Below, in pieces: positions 11,791-12,652 of a stretch of 12,652 nucleotides of DNA (its first letter is position 1; every line of letters begins with the position of its first letter). The notes below the pieces were generated by a model. The model had not been told where the DNA came from, made no database searches, and saw only the letters and a list, made by a program, of their open reading frames with translations. The stretch comes from Iamia sp052038315 (lineage in GTDB: Bacteria > Actinomycetota > Acidimicrobiia > Acidimicrobiales > Iamiaceae): NCBI GenBank assembly GCA_052038315.1, contig JBQGCF010000102.1:1-12652 (forward strand), given 5' to 3'. The translations under genes were made by a program, and so were the position numbers.

Positions 11791-12652
11791 GTGGCCCGGT
11801 TGTTCGCCCTCAGCTTCATCTGGGGGTGGTCGTTCCTGTTCATCCAGGTGGCCGGGCAGGACCTGACGCCGACCGCGGTGGCGGGGGGCCGGACGTTCCT
11901 CGGGGCGATCGTGCTGCTCGTCGTGCTGCGGGTCCGGTCGATCCCGTTCCCCCGCGACCGCAGCACGCTGCTGGCCTTCCTGGTCGTCGGGGCGGTCGGC
12001 TCGGCCATCCCGTTCACCATGCTGGCGTGGGGCGAGCAGCACGTGGACTCCGGCCTCACCGCCGTCCTCAACGCCAGCACCCCCCTCTTCACCGCCGGCC
12101 TGGCCGTGCCCCTGCTCGGCGAGCGGGCCCGGCCCCGGGTCGTCGCCGGGCTCCTCGTCGGCTTCGTCGGCGTGGCCATCGTGGCCGGGGTGGGCGGCGA
12201 CTCGCTGAGCGGCACCTACGGCCTGGCCATCCTCGCCCCGGTCGCCGCCGGCTTCTTCTACGGGCTGACGTTCTGCTTCGCGGCCCGCAACCTGAGGGGG
12301 ATCCCGCCGGTGGTGGCGGCGACCGGCCAGGTCGTCGGGGCCACCGTGCTGCTCGCCCCCTTCGCCGTCGCCACCACGATCGCCGACGGCACCATGCCCG
12401 GGCCCCGCCAGATCGGCTCGATGCTGCTGCTCGGCTCGATCGGCACCGGCGTGGCCTACATCCTCAGCTTCCGGATCATCGCCGACCTGGGCCCCACCAT
12501 CGCCTCGCTGTGCACCTACATCATCCCGGTGGTCGCCCTGGTCGTCGGGGCCGTGGTCCTCGACGAGAACATCACCTGGAGGGTGGTCCTGGGCGGGATC
12601 GTCACCATCGCCGCCGTCGCCCTGGTCACCCGGGCCCGCCAGACCACCCCCG
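11791..12652 (+). CDS. EamA/DMT-superfamily transporter (3' end outside window)
   Basis: 287 codons are visible and the frame is still open at the right edge. The protein is a polytopic inner-membrane carrier of the drug/metabolite transporter superfamily, with two EamA halves of about five helices each. The first half starts at the N-terminus (FIWGWSFLFIQVA) and includes AVLNASTPLFTAGLA followed by the loop GERARP (about 91-115). The second half (about 145-280) ends with the matching CTYIIPVVALVVGAVVLDE near 241-259 and a last helix; the visible end, RARQTTP, is probably close to the true C-terminus. Such proteins export or import small metabolites; the substrate cannot be read from sequence. 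I prefer GTG 11791, which has AGGA 7 nt upstream and sets the first helix at the N-terminus. In-frame alternatives are GTG 11755 (GGGGAG 9 nt upstream) and ATG 11749. It is divergent from the 97-aa gene. Confidence 0.9.
   Translation, partial: MARLFALSFIWGWSFLFIQVAGQDLTPTAVAGGRTFLGAIVLLVVLRVRSIPFPRDRSTLLAFLVVGAVGSAIPFTMLAWGEQHVDSGLTAVLNASTPLFTAGLAVPLLGERARPRVVAGLLVGFVGVAIVAGVGGDSLSGTYGLAILAPVAAGFFYGLTFCFAARNLRGIPPVVAATGQVVGATVLLAPFAVATTIADGTMPGPRQIGSMLLLGSIGTGVAYILSFRIIADLGPTIASLCTYIIPVVALVVGAVVLDENITWRVVLGGIVTIAAVALVTRARQTTP

Noticed and set aside
11352..12215. Minus-strand frame extending the response regulator upstream across the 97-aa gene and the transporter
   Set aside because: The receiver domain starts at ATG 11351 with a good ribosome binding site; the upstream translation is Arg/Pro/Ser-rich shadow sequence.
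1..12652. Defence system, mobile element, CRISPR, tRNA or biosynthetic cluster
   Set aside because: No transposase, integrase, nuclease/helicase pair, toxin-antitoxin pair, spacer-repeat pattern or tRNA-like cloverleaf was seen on either strand; codon use is uniform across the window.

Overview
The window is a GC-rich, gene-dense stretch of chromosome from an actinobacterium. GTG starts are common, coding strands are strongly G/C-biased at third positions, and the DNA polymerase I has actinobacterial features (a Tyr in the O-helix and a degraded proofreading domain). An ANTAR response regulator of the PdtaR type lies near polA, as it does in Mycobacterium. The style of the secreted protein (S53-like peptidase plus DUF4214) would fit the class Acidimicrobiia, but that is an inference.

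Layout from left to right. At 2-397 (+) is the 3' end of an unrecognised gene. It converges, with a 3-nt gap, on a very large secreted multidomain protein at 401-4867 (-): signal peptide, S8/S53-like peptidase domain with a non-canonical active site, CARDB-like domain, P-domain, four near-identical cadherin/Ig-like repeats and a DUF4214 tail. Upstream of it is an intergenic region that carries a 54-bp almost perfect palindrome (5007-5060). The palindrome overlaps the stop codon of a small charged gene at 5050-5424 (-). That gene sits 13 nt behind polA (5438-8158, -), has its own strong ribosome binding site, and is presumably cotranscribed with polA. Divergent from polA is a 444-aa protein of unknown function (8228-9562, +), whose 3' end overlaps by 31 nt the 3' end of a membrane-anchored ferritin-like protein (9532-10764, -). 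The ferritin-like gene follows the PdtaR-like response regulator (10767-11351, -) with a 2-nt gap, so the two look translationally coupled. A 97-aa coiled-coil protein (11444-11737, -) has a promoter-like element placed for a leaderless transcript. Divergent from it, and running off the right edge, is an EamA/DMT-family transporter (11791-12652, +).

Functionally this is mostly housekeeping: DNA replication and repair, an RNA-binding antiterminator-type regulator, and a metabolite exporter. It is mixed with unknown genes and one large surface or secreted protein. I see no CRISPR array, transposase, phage gene, RNA gene or recognisable defence system. The most interesting items are the altered active site of the secreted peptidase, the long palindrome whose only mismatch makes a stop codon, and the coupling of an ANTAR regulator to a membrane-fused diiron protein.
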